The notes beneath the pieces are model-generated. The model saw nothing but the letters and a program-made list of their open reading frames with translations. It was not told the origin of the DNA and did no database searches. The position numbers were made by a program, and so were the translations under genes. A stretch of DNA of 64,000 nucleotides from KACC-23026 sp963829575 (lineage in GTDB: Bacteria > Bacillota > Bacilli > Bacillales > Sporolactobacillaceae): contig CAWHJF010000013.1 in assembly GCA_963829575.1 (NCBI GenBank), positions 186,001 to 250,000 on the forward strand, written 5' to 3'. Below are positions 1 to 8,610 of the stretch, in pieces (within the stretch, counting starts at the first letter, position 1; every line of letters begins with the position of its first letter).

Positions 1-357
1 TTGCCCTTGTCTAAGAAGTTGGCTTGAGACCATTTGACCAAACATACGATGCATGGAATAAAGGTAAGCTTCCGCACCAGAAGAATCGGTTATCCTGTAA
101 TCAAAACGTTGGGTTGTGTTAAACTTTAAGGAAATGGGTTTTTCAGTTTGGTTTTGTACTGAAAAGTGAAGGGTCATTTCCGACGCCTTATGGCTGATCC
201 TTACAGAGGGTTCAATCGAGCCTTGGACAATCCCGTTCCCAGCTTCCGAAGAGCTAGCTTGTGTGGAAGTTGTTTTTGTAGAGTGGTTGGCGCCTGTACA
301 TCCACTTGTTATCATAAAGATAAGTGTGAAAATTAAAAAGAACACCACGTGTTTCAA
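1..357 (-). CDS. BsuPI-domain lipoprotein, C-terminus cut by window edge
   Basis: The reading frame is open from a TTG codon at 357 to the window edge, giving 119 residues of an incomplete protein. An AAAGGAG ribosome site lies upstream of the TTG. The first 19 residues form a lipoprotein signal with a lipobox ending T-S-G-C, so the mature protein should be anchored to the outer face of the membrane. The remaining part has the beta-strand pattern of the intracellular proteinase inhibitor BsuPI family (hydrophobic strands, then an R-F-D-Y motif and a G-x-E turn). It is divergent from the phosphatase gene that follows. Family assignment is by pattern only; function is unknown. Confidence 0.6.
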   Translation of the reverse strand, partial: MKHVVFFLIFTLIFMITSGCTGANHSTKTTSTQASSSEAGNGIVQGSIEPSVRISHKASEMTLHFSVQNQTEKPISLKFNTTQRFDYRITDSSGAEAYLYSMHRMFGQMVSSQLLRQGQ

Positions 358-420
358 TTTTATTTCAGCTCCTTTAAATTGGACGAAAATAAACCGGTAG
401 ACAGATCAAGGAGGACAACG

Positions 421-927
421 ATGATTAAGGTGATGTTTGTCTGTTTAGGAAACATATGCCGCTCACCTATGGCGGAGGCTATTTTTCGAAACCTTGTAAA
501 AGAACGAGGTTTGGCTCATAGAATTAAAGTCGATTCGGCAGGAACTGGTAATTGGCATGTGGGGGAACCTCCACATAATGGTACTTTAAACCTATTAAAA
601 GAAAAAGGTATTGATTCAAGCAATCTTTTTGCACGAGAATTTAAGTCGGTCGATTTTGATGACTATGATTATCTCGTTGCGATGGATGCGCAGAATGTCC
701 AAGATATGATTCAAAAAAAGACGTCTTCAAAAGAAGTTCGTGTCACGAAACTATTAGATGAATGTCCAACCATCCAACAGTCGGAAGTGCCAGACCCTTG
801 GTATACCGGTGACTTTGAGGAAACCTATTCGTTGGTATCAGCCGGAACAACAGCATTATTAGATCGGATAATCAAAGAAAACCATTTGGAAGAGGAGATG
901 GTAAAGGATGAACCTGCTCAAGATTGA
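421..927 (+). CDS. low-molecular-weight protein-tyrosine phosphatase
   Basis: A cytoplasmic phosphatase of 168 residues. The P-loop C-L-G-N-I-C-R-S-P (catalytic Cys8, Arg14) sits at the N-terminus and the general-acid Asp lies in D-P-W-Y-T-G-D-F near residue 120, both hallmarks of the LMW-PTP family. The ATG at 421 is chosen because AGGAGG lies just before it; an upstream start in the same frame would run into the divergent lipoprotein. The C-terminal acidic tail is slightly longer than usual and overlaps the next gene by 20 bases, so the two are probably co-translated. Substrates (phosphotyrosine or phosphoarginine proteins) cannot be told from sequence. B. subtilis has YfkJ and YwlE in this family; I do not choose between them. 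Confidence 0.9.
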   Translation: MIKVMFVCLGNICRSPMAEAIFRNLVKERGLAHRIKVDSAGTGNWHVGEPPHNGTLNLLKEKGIDSSNLFAREFKSVDFDDYDYLVAMDAQNVQDMIQKKTSSKEVRVTKLLDECPTIQQSEVPDPWYTGDFEETYSLVSAGTTALLDRIIKENHLEEEMVKDEPAQD

Positions 928-2032
928 ACCCACCCCCAGTCCTAATAATATGAAATTAGTGGTATCTGAAATGCTTCCAATGGGGACAAGTTCTTCATAT
1001 ACTCAAGAGAATATGGGGGATGCCCCTCAATTATTACAGGATATTTTGAAGGTTGAAGGCGTTAAATCGATTTATCGTGTCGCGGATTTCATTTCATTGG
1101 AACGCCATCCGAAATATGAGTGGGAACGGCTTTTACCATCCGTTCGTTCTGTTTTCAATTCAGAGTTTAAACCGATGGGTGTGGTTGAGGAAGGGACAAA
1201 TCAGGATCAGGCGTTTGGTGAAGTGCGCGTGTTTACACAGATGCTCTTTGACCTGCCTATGCAGATGAAGCTTGAATTGAATGGGGAAGAGGTTCGAATT
1301 GGGCTTCCCGAACGGTTTCTAGAAGCGATCATGAAAGCCCAAAGTGCAGTAAGTAATGTGGTGTTTGCGCGAAAATGGGTGGAAAATTATCCGCGTTATG
1401 GCGAGGTAGAGAGCATTAAAAAAGAGCTTTTAGAAGAGATTTCGGCAACATATCCTCAGGAACGATTGGATGAATTAGTGGCACGCGTACTTGATCCGAG
1501 TGAAAAACCAAAAGTGGTGTATCCAAAAGTCACGATCGAGATGCTAAGGGATTCCGATTGGAAAAAACGCTATGCAGCACTTGATCGTATGGATCCAACA
1601 CTTGAAGATCTTCCCGTTTTGGAGAACGCATTGGAAGATGAAAAAGTAGCGATTCGCCGGTTGGCTGCAGTGTATTTTGGATTAATTGAGGATGAGGCAG
1701 TTCTGCCTTATCTTTATAAAGCGATGGAGGATCCGACGGTAACGGTGCGCCGAACCGCGGGAGACGCTTTGTCTGATATCGGGAATCCAGATGCGATTCC
1801 GGTCATGGTCAAAGCCTTAAAGGATCCAAGTAAAATTGTGCGCTGGCGGGCCGCTATGTTTTTATATGAGGTAGGGGATGAGACGACTTTAGAAGGTTTG
1901 AAAGCGGCTCGAAATGATCCGGAATTTGAAGTCAAGCTACAAATTCAAATGGCGATTGAGCGAATCGAAGGCGGCCACGAAGCCAAAGGTTCGGTATGGA
2001 AACAAATGACAGAAGCCAGGTTGAAGAATTAA
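908..2032 (+). CDS. CvfC/YpgR-like protein with Nfu N-terminal and HEAT-repeat domains
   Basis: The protein has 374 residues. Residues 4-90 resemble the Nfu/NifU N-terminal domain (K-I-E-P-T-P-S-P-N-N-M-K-L is typical). Residues about 215-355 form successive HEAT-type helical pairs with the pattern D-x-x-x-x-V-R-R-x-A. This arrangement and length match the 'conserved virulence factor C' family of Firmicutes (S. aureus CvfC, B. subtilis YpgR). The cysteine-containing Nfu C-terminal domain is absent, so it is unlikely to be an iron-sulfur scaffold; a protein-protein adaptor role is an inference. The start overlaps the phosphatase gene, which implies an operon. Confidence 0.8.
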   Translation: MNLLKIEPTPSPNNMKLVVSEMLPMGTSSSYTQENMGDAPQLLQDILKVEGVKSIYRVADFISLERHPKYEWERLLPSVRSVFNSEFKPMGVVEEGTNQDQAFGEVRVFTQMLFDLPMQMKLELNGEEVRIGLPERFLEAIMKAQSAVSNVVFARKWVENYPRYGEVESIKKELLEEISATYPQERLDELVARVLDPSEKPKVVYPKVTIEMLRDSDWKKRYAALDRMDPTLEDLPVLENALEDEKVAIRRLAAVYFGLIEDEAVLPYLYKAMEDPTVTVRRTAGDALSDIGNPDAIPVMVKALKDPSKIVRWRAAMFLYEVGDETTLEGLKAARNDPEFEVKLQIQMAIERIEGGHEAKGSVWKQMTEARLKN

Positions 2033-2074
2033 TAAAAATCTCTCGGGCTTGTCAAATCGTTTATGAATGTATGT

Positions 2075-2230
2075 ATGAAGCCCCATTGGCTGAGATTTTT
2101 CTGTCATAGAGGGCTTCATCCGTTGTATGAAGCCCCTTTGTCTGGGATTTTTTTGTCATAGAGGGCTTCATCCCGCCGATGAAGCTCCTTTGTCAGTGGT
2201 TTTTTCTGCTTTGAGGGCTTCATCCCGTCG
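2075..2230 (+). repeat. three 52-bp tandem repeats, each with a GGGCTTCAT hairpin
   Basis: ATGAAG recurs at 2075, 2127 and 2179, exactly 52 bases apart, with a decayed fourth copy at 2231. The unit junctions are inverted repeats: GGGCTTCAT at 2111-2119 pairs with ATGAAGCCC at 2127-2135, and 2163-2172 pairs with 2178-2187. Each hairpin is followed about 10 bases later by a short T-run. They may act as serial weak terminators after the CvfC-like gene; no reading frame fits the repeats. Confidence 0.8.
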
Positions 2231-2505
2231 TAAAGACCAGTCATAGTTCCCCAAGCGAAAAAAAGATGAGCCCACGGAAACTGAGCGCTCCTTTCTGTGC
2301 CCGAAAATGGGATTGGATAAAGCATAGGGGAACCGACCAACCTGGGATTAGCCCGAAAGGGGCAATGGATTCGCACGGGGCACTGATCCATTCTCTCAAC
2401 CGAGCAAACAGATCAATAAAAACGAAAAACTTTCGTGATTTTGCCAAAAATAGGATATTTTCGAAAATTAAATATCAGACAATAGAAAAATTTTAAAAAA
2501 GGGAC
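2231..2505. other. intergenic stretch, no gene seen
   Basis: About 275 bases between the repeats and the lacI promoter. Short open frames exist on both strands but none has a ribosome site or recognisable protein pattern. The right half becomes very AT-rich toward the promoter. Confidence 0.5.
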
Positions 2506-2533
2506 TTTACAAACAAAAATATTAGTCTATAAT
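2506..2533 (+). promoter_or_regulatory. sigma-A promoter of the first lacI-type gene
   Basis: TTTACA at 2506-2511 and TATAAT at 2528-2533 with a 16-base spacer. It lies 170 bases before the start codon, leaving a long leader. The same -35, -10 and spacing recur before the paralogous regulator at 9744-9771. Confidence 0.75.
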
Positions 2534-2705
2534 TGGATTTATCAGAGATACGAAAGCCCTTTCATTGTTGTTTTGATAGGGTTTTGAGTTCGAAAACTTA
2601 TATTTTTTGAGACATTCCTAAACCCCTTAAGTAACGTCTTAAAATGAACGAATTGAAGAATGAAACAACGCCATAACCCACTCTTATTTGAGGAGAAGTT
2701 TAAAA

Positions 2706-3749
2706 ATGGTCACGATTTATGATATTGCCAAAAAGGCAGGTGTATCAACCGCAACCGTTTCCAAAGTTATCAATGGTTACACAGATATCAGCCCAAAAAC
2801 GGTCGTAAGAATCCAAAAAATTTGTGACGAAATGGGATTTCGGCCAAATTCTGTTGCGAGGGGGTTGGCCACGAAAAAATCTTCCACAATTGGAATTTTT
2901 TTCACGGACCATCTCAATTCTGGTTTTCGACATCCGTTCTTGCAAGATATCCTGGCAAGCTTTAAAGATGTTGTTGGTCCGGCAGGCTACGATCTCGTTT
3001 TTTTCTCGGATGATAGTCCGAACAATAATCTGAATAATTTCCATGAAAGGGCAAGATATCGGAATGTGGACGGCGTTTTCTTAATGGGTGTTCCAAGAAC
3101 GGATCCCAACCTTCACAGTTTAGCCCACAGCAACATGCCCTGCATGGCCATTGATTTGGATCTACTTGGTCCAAGAGCAGGTTACATTACTTCGGATAAC
3201 ATTGGAGGCGCCTTTAAAGCGGTGAATCACTTGGTGGACATGGGGCACACCGAAATTGCTTTTATCTCAGATGTGTTTTCAACGAAACCTGGTCAAGACC
3301 GACTCATCGGCTTTCGAGCAGGGATGCGGCACCACAAATTACCTATACGATCAGATTGGATTCTAAACGGTGATTTTACCGAAATCGGAGGTTATAATTC
3401 CTGTCTTCGATTATTAGAAAAAGAAGACCTGCCGACCGCCATCTTCTGTGCAGGAGACATGATGGCAATAGGTGCAATGGCCGCTCTTTCTGAGAAAGGT
3501 GTAAAAGTACCCGAAGACATTTCCATCATTGGTTTTGATGACTTAGCGATGTTGCGGTATATTAAACCGGGTTTGACAACCATTCGGCAAAATAAAGAAC
3601 AACTTGGAAAACAAGCGGGTTTGGAGTTACTAAAAATGATCAAAGATTCCAATTATTTTCCAGAGAGTACGTCTTTAATCGAAACAGAATTGGTCGTGAG
3701 GGACACCGTGTTAAATCGAAAAGCAAAAAACAACTTAGAACTTGTATAA
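2706..3749 (+). CDS. LacI-family transcriptional regulator (copy 1)
   Basis: A DNA-binding regulator of 347 residues. The N-terminus V-T-I-Y-D-I-A-K-K-A-G-V-S-T-A-T-V-S-K-V is the canonical LacI helix-turn-helix, followed by the hinge helix (N-S-x-A-R-G-L) and a periplasmic-binding-protein-like effector domain (I-G-I-F-F-T-D to the C-terminus). The ATG at 2706 is chosen over an in-frame upstream ATG because GAGGAG lies at the proper distance and the paralogue at 9893 starts at the same residue. It precedes a binding-protein and ABC transporter operon, which it probably controls. The two regulators are near-identical in the DNA-binding domain, so they likely share operators. Confidence 0.93.
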   Translation: MVTIYDIAKKAGVSTATVSKVINGYTDISPKTVVRIQKICDEMGFRPNSVARGLATKKSSTIGIFFTDHLNSGFRHPFLQDILASFKDVVGPAGYDLVFFSDDSPNNNLNNFHERARYRNVDGVFLMGVPRTDPNLHSLAHSNMPCMAIDLDLLGPRAGYITSDNIGGAFKAVNHLVDMGHTEIAFISDVFSTKPGQDRLIGFRAGMRHHKLPIRSDWILNGDFTEIGGYNSCLRLLEKEDLPTAIFCAGDMMAIGAMAALSEKGVKVPEDISIIGFDDLAMLRYIKPGLTTIRQNKEQLGKQAGLELLKMIKDSNYFPESTSLIETELVVRDTVLNRKAKNNLELV

Positions 3750-3830
3750 CTAAAAGCTTTTACTATCTTAAGGAGGTGAGGCTGGGCTCAGCATAGAATC
3801 GCATAATTGGTTCTTTTTTTAGGGGAAGTG

Positions 3831-3844
3831 TGAAAACGCTATCA
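3831..3844 (+). promoter_or_regulatory. cre-like operator (LacI/CcpA type) before the first binding-protein gene
   Basis: TGAAAACGCTATCA fits the cre consensus TGWAANCGNTNWCA at every position. It lies 45 bases before the binding-protein start codon. It may bind CcpA, the adjacent LacI protein, or both. A short inverted repeat (CCCG...CGGG) lies between it and the ribosome site. Confidence 0.75.
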
Positions 3845-3888
3845 TTTTACAACCCGCGTTAATACGGGACATTTGAGGAGTGAAAAAG

Positions 3889-5586
3889 ATGAAGATTAAA
3901 ATGAAACACACCTTAACAATGGTATTGGCAATTGTCTTTGCCCTTAGCGTGTTTCTAGTTGGATGTTCGAACAATAACTCGAAATCCACAACTGGTTCAA
4001 CTAAAACAGGTACGACTACTAAAACAAATACAGGGTCCTCAACTCCAGCAGCTGGTCAGCCGCTTAACATCGTTGGAACAATCGGTGGTAACTGGCAAGA
4101 AAACTTTAACCCATTCTCAACAAGTGCTCTTGGGGGAACAAACGGCTTGATTTATCAACCTATGTTCTACCTAGACACAGTTAGCACAAATGAGTATCCA
4201 TTCCTTGCTACAAAGTACCAATGGATTAATGCTAACAAGACTCTAGAAGTTACCCTTCGCTCAGGTGTTAAATGGTCAGATGGTCAAGACTTCACAGCTG
4301 ACGATGTTGTTTTCACTTTTAATGAGTTGAAGCAATATCCTGCAGCAGATACAGCTGGAATTATGAAAGAAGTGACTTCAGTTGAGAAAAAGGATGCTAC
4401 AACGGTTGACTTCAACTTTGCGCAACCTAACGTACCATTCGGTGTGTATATCCTAGAACAACCAATTGTCCCACAACACATTTGGAAAGACCTTGGCGAT
4501 CCATCTAAAGCAAGCATTACTAAGCCAGTTGGAACAGGTCCTTATGTGCTTGATAGCTTTACACCTCAAGAATATAAACTTAAAAAGAATGCAACTTACT
4601 ATGATGCAAGTTCCTATGCTGTTCCTGAGCTAAACTATCCTGCTTACGCTTCCAACGAAAGTGCTCAATTAGCATTAGCTAAAGGAGACATTGACTGGAC
4701 CGGGATGTTTATTCCAAACGTAGATAAAATCTTTGTTAACCAGGATTCACAACATAACCATTACTACTTCCCACCAGCAAGCCCAGTTATGTTGTATCCA
4801 AACCTTAAGAACCCAATTCTTAAAGATGTGAACGTTCGTAAAGCGATCAGCATGGCAATCGACCGCGATAAGATTGTGAAACAAGCAGAAGATGGGTACG
4901 CTCTTGTAACCAATCCAACTGCTGTATTACCACAATTCAAAGATTTAATTGATCCTAAATACCAAAATGCAAAATTCACATCAGATCCATCTGGAGCCGA
5001 AAAGATCCTTCAAAATGCTGGCTATAAAAAAGGTAGCGATGGCATTTACGTGTCTCCATCTGGTAAGAAATTAAGCTTTACCCTTCAAGTGGTATCCGGT
5101 TGGTCTGACTGGGTAACAAGCTGTAGTGTAATCGCTCAAAACCTGAAAGCAATCGGTATTGAAGTTAAAGTTCAACAACCTCAATATGGTGCCTACATGA
5201 CAACCGTTCAAGGCGACAAATACGACCTTGCAATTGGTTGGACGAATGGTGGACCGACACCATATAAAACGTACCAAGATCTTTTGAATACTCACGGTGC
5301 ATGGAACCTTGAAAAATATAGCAATCCTGCTACTGACAAGGCTCTAGCAACCTATCAATCTACAACAGATCCAGCAAAACAAAAAGCGGCAATGGCAACA
5401 ATTGAAGATGTAATGGTGAACCAAGTTCCAGCCATTCCATTATTCTACGGCCCAACATGGTTTGAATATTCGACTAAGAAATACACCGGCTTCCCAGACA
5501 AAGGAAATGTCTATGCAGCACCATCTCCTTATAGCTGGCAAGCATCAGCTGTTGTGCTTTCAAAGTTGAAGCCAGCAGGTAACTAA
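3889..5586 (+). CDS. family-5 extracellular solute-binding lipoprotein (copy 1)
   Basis: A 565-residue lipoprotein. The signal ends in the lipobox L-V-G-C near residue 22 and is followed by a Ser/Thr-rich linker. The body has the SBP_bac_5 pattern of Opp/Dpp binding proteins (L-R-x-G-V-K-W-S-D-G-Q-x-F-T-A-D-D-V, later N-V-R-K-A-I-S-M-A-I-D-R). ATG 3889 is preferred over GTG 3880 because GAGGAG ends 8 bases before it. The genes after it encode two permeases and two ATPases. Family-5 binding proteins under LacI control usually bind sugar oligomers rather than peptides (known for Thermotoga); that is an inference here. Confidence 0.92.
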   Translation: MKIKMKHTLTMVLAIVFALSVFLVGCSNNNSKSTTGSTKTGTTTKTNTGSSTPAAGQPLNIVGTIGGNWQENFNPFSTSALGGTNGLIYQPMFYLDTVSTNEYPFLATKYQWINANKTLEVTLRSGVKWSDGQDFTADDVVFTFNELKQYPAADTAGIMKEVTSVEKKDATTVDFNFAQPNVPFGVYILEQPIVPQHIWKDLGDPSKASITKPVGTGPYVLDSFTPQEYKLKKNATYYDASSYAVPELNYPAYASNESAQLALAKGDIDWTGMFIPNVDKIFVNQDSQHNHYYFPPASPVMLYPNLKNPILKDVNVRKAISMAIDRDKIVKQAEDGYALVTNPTAVLPQFKDLIDPKYQNAKFTSDPSGAEKILQNAGYKKGSDGIYVSPSGKKLSFTLQVVSGWSDWVTSCSVIAQNLKAIGIEVKVQQPQYGAYMTTVQGDKYDLAIGWTNGGPTPYKTYQDLLNTHGAWNLEKYSNPATDKALATYQSTTDPAKQKAAMATIEDVMVNQVPAIPLFYGPTWFEYSTKKYTGFPDKGNVYAAPSPYSWQASAVVLSKLKPAGN

Positions 5587-5606
5587 TCTAGTAGTTGTAT
5601 AAAAAA

Positions 5607-5633
5607 GGGGGGAGAGCACTTTCTTCTCCCTTT
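5607..5633 (+). terminator. G-rich hairpin after the binding-protein gene
   Basis: GGGAGA at 5610-5615 pairs with TCTCCC at 5625-5630 and the stem can extend by G-T pairs; a T-rich tract follows. Such hairpins after binding-protein genes often protect or partly terminate the message, so the binding protein is made in excess over the permeases. Confidence 0.45.
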
Positions 5634-5700
5634 CTTAATAAAGTTTCGCTAAACCGATTTCATAAACTTTCATAATAATTTTTAATAAGGAGGGTGCCCC

Positions 5701-6696
5701 ATGCGTTTTCTTTTAAACCGGCTCGGGTTTTTTGTCTTATCCCTGTGGGCGGCGATCACCATTAACTTTATACTTCCACGCTTAATGCCAGGCAACCCGG
5801 CGGACATTATGTTTGCAAAATTCAAGGGACAACTTGACCCATCCGCCATGGCAGCGATGAAAAAAGCGTTTGGTCTAACAGATAAACCAATGATCATTCA
5901 ATATTTTGAGTATCTTAGAGGGCTCGTAACAGGTAATTGGGGGCTATCGTTCTCCAACTATCCAACACCAGTTATGGACATTATTAAACAGAGTGTACCC
6001 TGGACAGTAGGTCTTGTAGGGGTTGCGACAATTCTAGCGGTCGTGATTGGAACGTCAGCTGGTATTTACATTTCTTGGAAACGTCAAGGGATTTTGGATA
6101 ACTCTCTACCATTATTAACTATGGGAATTCAATCATTACCTTATTTCTGGGTTGCCCTTCTATTCTTATTTATTTTTGGATTCAAATTAAATTGGTTCCC
6201 AATGGCTCATGGTTATGATACCAGCGTTACAAAAGGATTTAACTGGCCGTTTATTTCAAGTATGCTCTATCACTCGTTCCTCCCAGGGATTACGATTTTA
6301 CTCGGTTCTTTGAGTGGTTGGCTTGTTGGAATGCGTAATAACATGATCAACACATTGGGTGAAGATTATGTGGTGTTTGCTGAAGCTAAAGGAGTTAGCA
6401 CAGGACGCTTGATGTTTACCTATGCGGCTCGGAACGCAATTTTGCCACAACTTACAAGTTTTGCGATTGCAATCGGTAACGTCGTCAGTGGATCGATCTT
6501 AACGGAACAAGTTTTCTCGTACCCAGGAATTGGGGGCCAATTAACGAATGGGGTGCTTCAAGAAGATTTCCCACTCATTCAATCCTCGTTCTTGTTGATT
6601 GCGGTTGCTGTTCTTGTCGCGAATTTGATCGTTGATTTATTATACAGCCGTTTAGATCCACGTGTCAGAACAGGAGGCACTGCAAATGAGTCTTAA
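5701..6696 (+). CDS. ABC transporter permease, OppB/DppB type
   Basis: An inner-membrane permease of 331 residues with about six transmembrane segments and the OppB-type N-terminus (R-F-L-L-N-R-L-G-F-F-V...P-G-N-P-A-D). The cytoplasmic EAA loop is visible as E-A-K-G-V-S...N-A-I-L-P, which contacts the ATPase. GGAGGG precedes the ATG. It overlaps the next permease by 11 bases. With the genes on either side it forms the membrane channel of the oligomer importer. Confidence 0.93.
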   Translation: MRFLLNRLGFFVLSLWAAITINFILPRLMPGNPADIMFAKFKGQLDPSAMAAMKKAFGLTDKPMIIQYFEYLRGLVTGNWGLSFSNYPTPVMDIIKQSVPWTVGLVGVATILAVVIGTSAGIYISWKRQGILDNSLPLLTMGIQSLPYFWVALLFLFIFGFKLNWFPMAHGYDTSVTKGFNWPFISSMLYHSFLPGITILLGSLSGWLVGMRNNMINTLGEDYVVFAEAKGVSTGRLMFTYAARNAILPQLTSFAIAIGNVVSGSILTEQVFSYPGIGGQLTNGVLQEDFPLIQSSFLLIAVAVLVANLIVDLLYSRLDPRVRTGGTANES

Positions 6697-7651
6697 TACT
6701 GAGCCCCAACAAGGGTCAACAAAAGTCGTCTACAAAAAAGCCAAGAGACGATGGATTGATCGAACCGGTTTTCTAGCCCCTTTCTTGAAAAATGGTAAAG
6801 CCTTAACAGGATTAATTATATTTGTCATTTTCATATTGGTCGCTATTTTCGCTAACCTTTTGGCGCCATATAACCCAAAGGCTTTAGATTTTGATATGGC
6901 CTTGTCACCGAATGCCCAACATTGGTTTGGGACCACTAATACTGGTCAGGATATCTTTTCTCAATTTATTGTGGGTGCTCGTACCACAATTACTGTTGGG
7001 TTCGGGGCAGGTATTCTAGCAACGATTCTCGGAATCTTGTTTGGAGTAACGGCAGGGTATCGTGGAGGATGGGTGGATTCGATACTCTCCTTCTTTATGA
7101 ACCTATTCCTTGTCTTGCCAGGTCTTGCTTTGTTAATCGTTATTGAGTCTTATGTTAAGAACTCAACACCTTACATTAACGGATTAATCATTGGATTAAC
7201 CGGCTGGGCATGGGGCGCTCGTGTATTTCGCGCACAGACAATGTCGCTTGCGAATCGAGACTTCGTAGTAGCCGCCAAAATGTCCGGAAAATCCGACTTA
7301 AACATTATGATCACTGAAATTTGTCCAAACATGATGTCAATTATTGCATCAAACGTGATCTATGCAACGCTTGGTGCAGTTCTTGCAGAATCTGGACTCG
7401 CGTTCTTGGGTCTTGAAGACATCAACTCTATTAGTTGGGGAACGATGTTATACTGGGCAAGCTCCAACGGCGCGATGCTAACAGGAGCATGGTGGTGGTT
7501 CATTCCGCCAGGTCTTGGGATCGGTTTAGTAGGATTAAGTTTAGTATTAATGAACTTCGCCATTGATAGCATTACGAACCCGCGTCTTGCAAGCCAGAAG
7601 AAGAAGAAGAGGAGGAAGCGTCGTGACAAATCCACAACAGCCAGTGCTTGA
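6686..7651 (+). CDS. ABC transporter permease, OppC/DppC type
   Basis: The second permease, 321 residues. A cytoplasmic basic N-terminus and one transmembrane segment precede the OppC motif (L-A-P-Y-N-P-x-x-x-D ... G-T-T-N-T-G-Q-D-I-F-S), then the five-helix permease core with an EAA loop (A-K-M-S-G-K...I-C-P-N). ATG 6686 is chosen over GTG 6662 because AGGAGG lies at 6672-6677. The C-terminus is a run of lysine and arginine, and the AG-rich codons there also supply the ribosome site of the next gene. Confidence 0.93.
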   Translation: MSLNTEPQQGSTKVVYKKAKRRWIDRTGFLAPFLKNGKALTGLIIFVIFILVAIFANLLAPYNPKALDFDMALSPNAQHWFGTTNTGQDIFSQFIVGARTTITVGFGAGILATILGILFGVTAGYRGGWVDSILSFFMNLFLVLPGLALLIVIESYVKNSTPYINGLIIGLTGWAWGARVFRAQTMSLANRDFVVAAKMSGKSDLNIMITEICPNMMSIIASNVIYATLGAVLAESGLAFLGLEDINSISWGTMLYWASSNGAMLTGAWWWFIPPGLGIGLVGLSLVLMNFAIDSITNPRLASQKKKKRRKRRDKSTTASA

Positions 7652-8609
7652 ACTGCGAAATGTCTCTGTTGGTTATGATTCTCCTTATGGTACAGTACAA
7701 GCCGTTCGTGATGTATCCTTGAAGATTTATCCCAACACGATTGTCGGGTTAATTGGTGAATCTGGCTCCGGGAAAAGTACCATGGCAAACGCGATTATGA
7801 ACCTATTAAAAAATAATGCACGTCTCCTAGAAGGTGAAGTCATTGTTCAAGGGGAAAACGTCTATGACATGAGCAATAAAGCCTTGCGTAAATTTCGTTG
7901 GAATCGGATGTCTATGGTTTTCCAAAGTGCCATGAACGCATTAAACCCAGTACTAACGGTTGAACAGCAAATTGCGGACGTTTTTAAGTACCACCGGCCT
8001 AATATGTCTAGAAAAGAAGTTCATGAAAAAGCCGTTGAATTAATGGAACTCGTGAGCATCGATCCAAAGCATCTCAGAAGTTATCCGCATGAACTTTCTG
8101 GTGGAATGAGACAACGGGTGGTAATTGCAATTGCTGTAGCGTTGGAACCGGACTTGGTCATCATGGATGAACCCACAACAGCACTTGATGTGGTTGTACA
8201 GAAATCCATTTTGGATAAGATTAAAGAGCTTCAGAAAGTCAAAGGCTTTGCCGTTCTTTTTATCAGTCACGACTTTAGTCTCGTTGCAGAGCTTGCTCAA
8301 AAAGTAGCCATTATGTACGCTGGGCGTCTGATTGAGATTACAAACAGTGGAGAATTGAACTTGGAACAACGCCACCATCCTTATACAGAAGGCTTGTTGC
8401 GCGCGATTCCGGAACTCACGTCTGAAACAGTTACGATTGAAGGGATTCCAGGGAATCCACCAGACCTTATCAATCTTCCAACCGGATGTGCGTACCACCC
8501 GCGATGCAAATTTGCGATGGAAAGTTGCAAGACCGTACATCCAGAACAACGCGATGTAGAAGGGCGCTTGATTGCGTGCCATCTCTATGAAAAAGAGGCG
8601 GTGAACTAA
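7623..8609 (+). CDS. ABC transporter ATPase, OppD/DppD type
   Basis: An ATP-binding subunit of 328 residues. Walker A is G-E-S-G-S-G-K-S-T, the signature is L-S-G-G-M-R-Q-R, Walker B is L-V-I-M-D-E-P-T-T-A-L-D and the switch His is in I-S-H-D-F. The C-terminal oligo_HPY extension carries spaced cysteines (C-A-Y-H-P-R-C...C), as in OppD-type ATPases. Translation starts at GTG 7623, with GGAGGAAG just before it inside the preceding gene, giving a 29-base overlap. This supports tight translational coupling. Confidence 0.93.
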   Translation: MTNPQQPVLELRNVSVGYDSPYGTVQAVRDVSLKIYPNTIVGLIGESGSGKSTMANAIMNLLKNNARLLEGEVIVQGENVYDMSNKALRKFRWNRMSMVFQSAMNALNPVLTVEQQIADVFKYHRPNMSRKEVHEKAVELMELVSIDPKHLRSYPHELSGGMRQRVVIAIAVALEPDLVIMDEPTTALDVVVQKSILDKIKELQKVKGFAVLFISHDFSLVAELAQKVAIMYAGRLIEITNSGELNLEQRHHPYTEGLLRAIPELTSETVTIEGIPGNPPDLINLPTGCAYHPRCKFAMESCKTVHPEQRDVEGRLIACHLYEKEAVN

Positions 8610-8610
8610 G

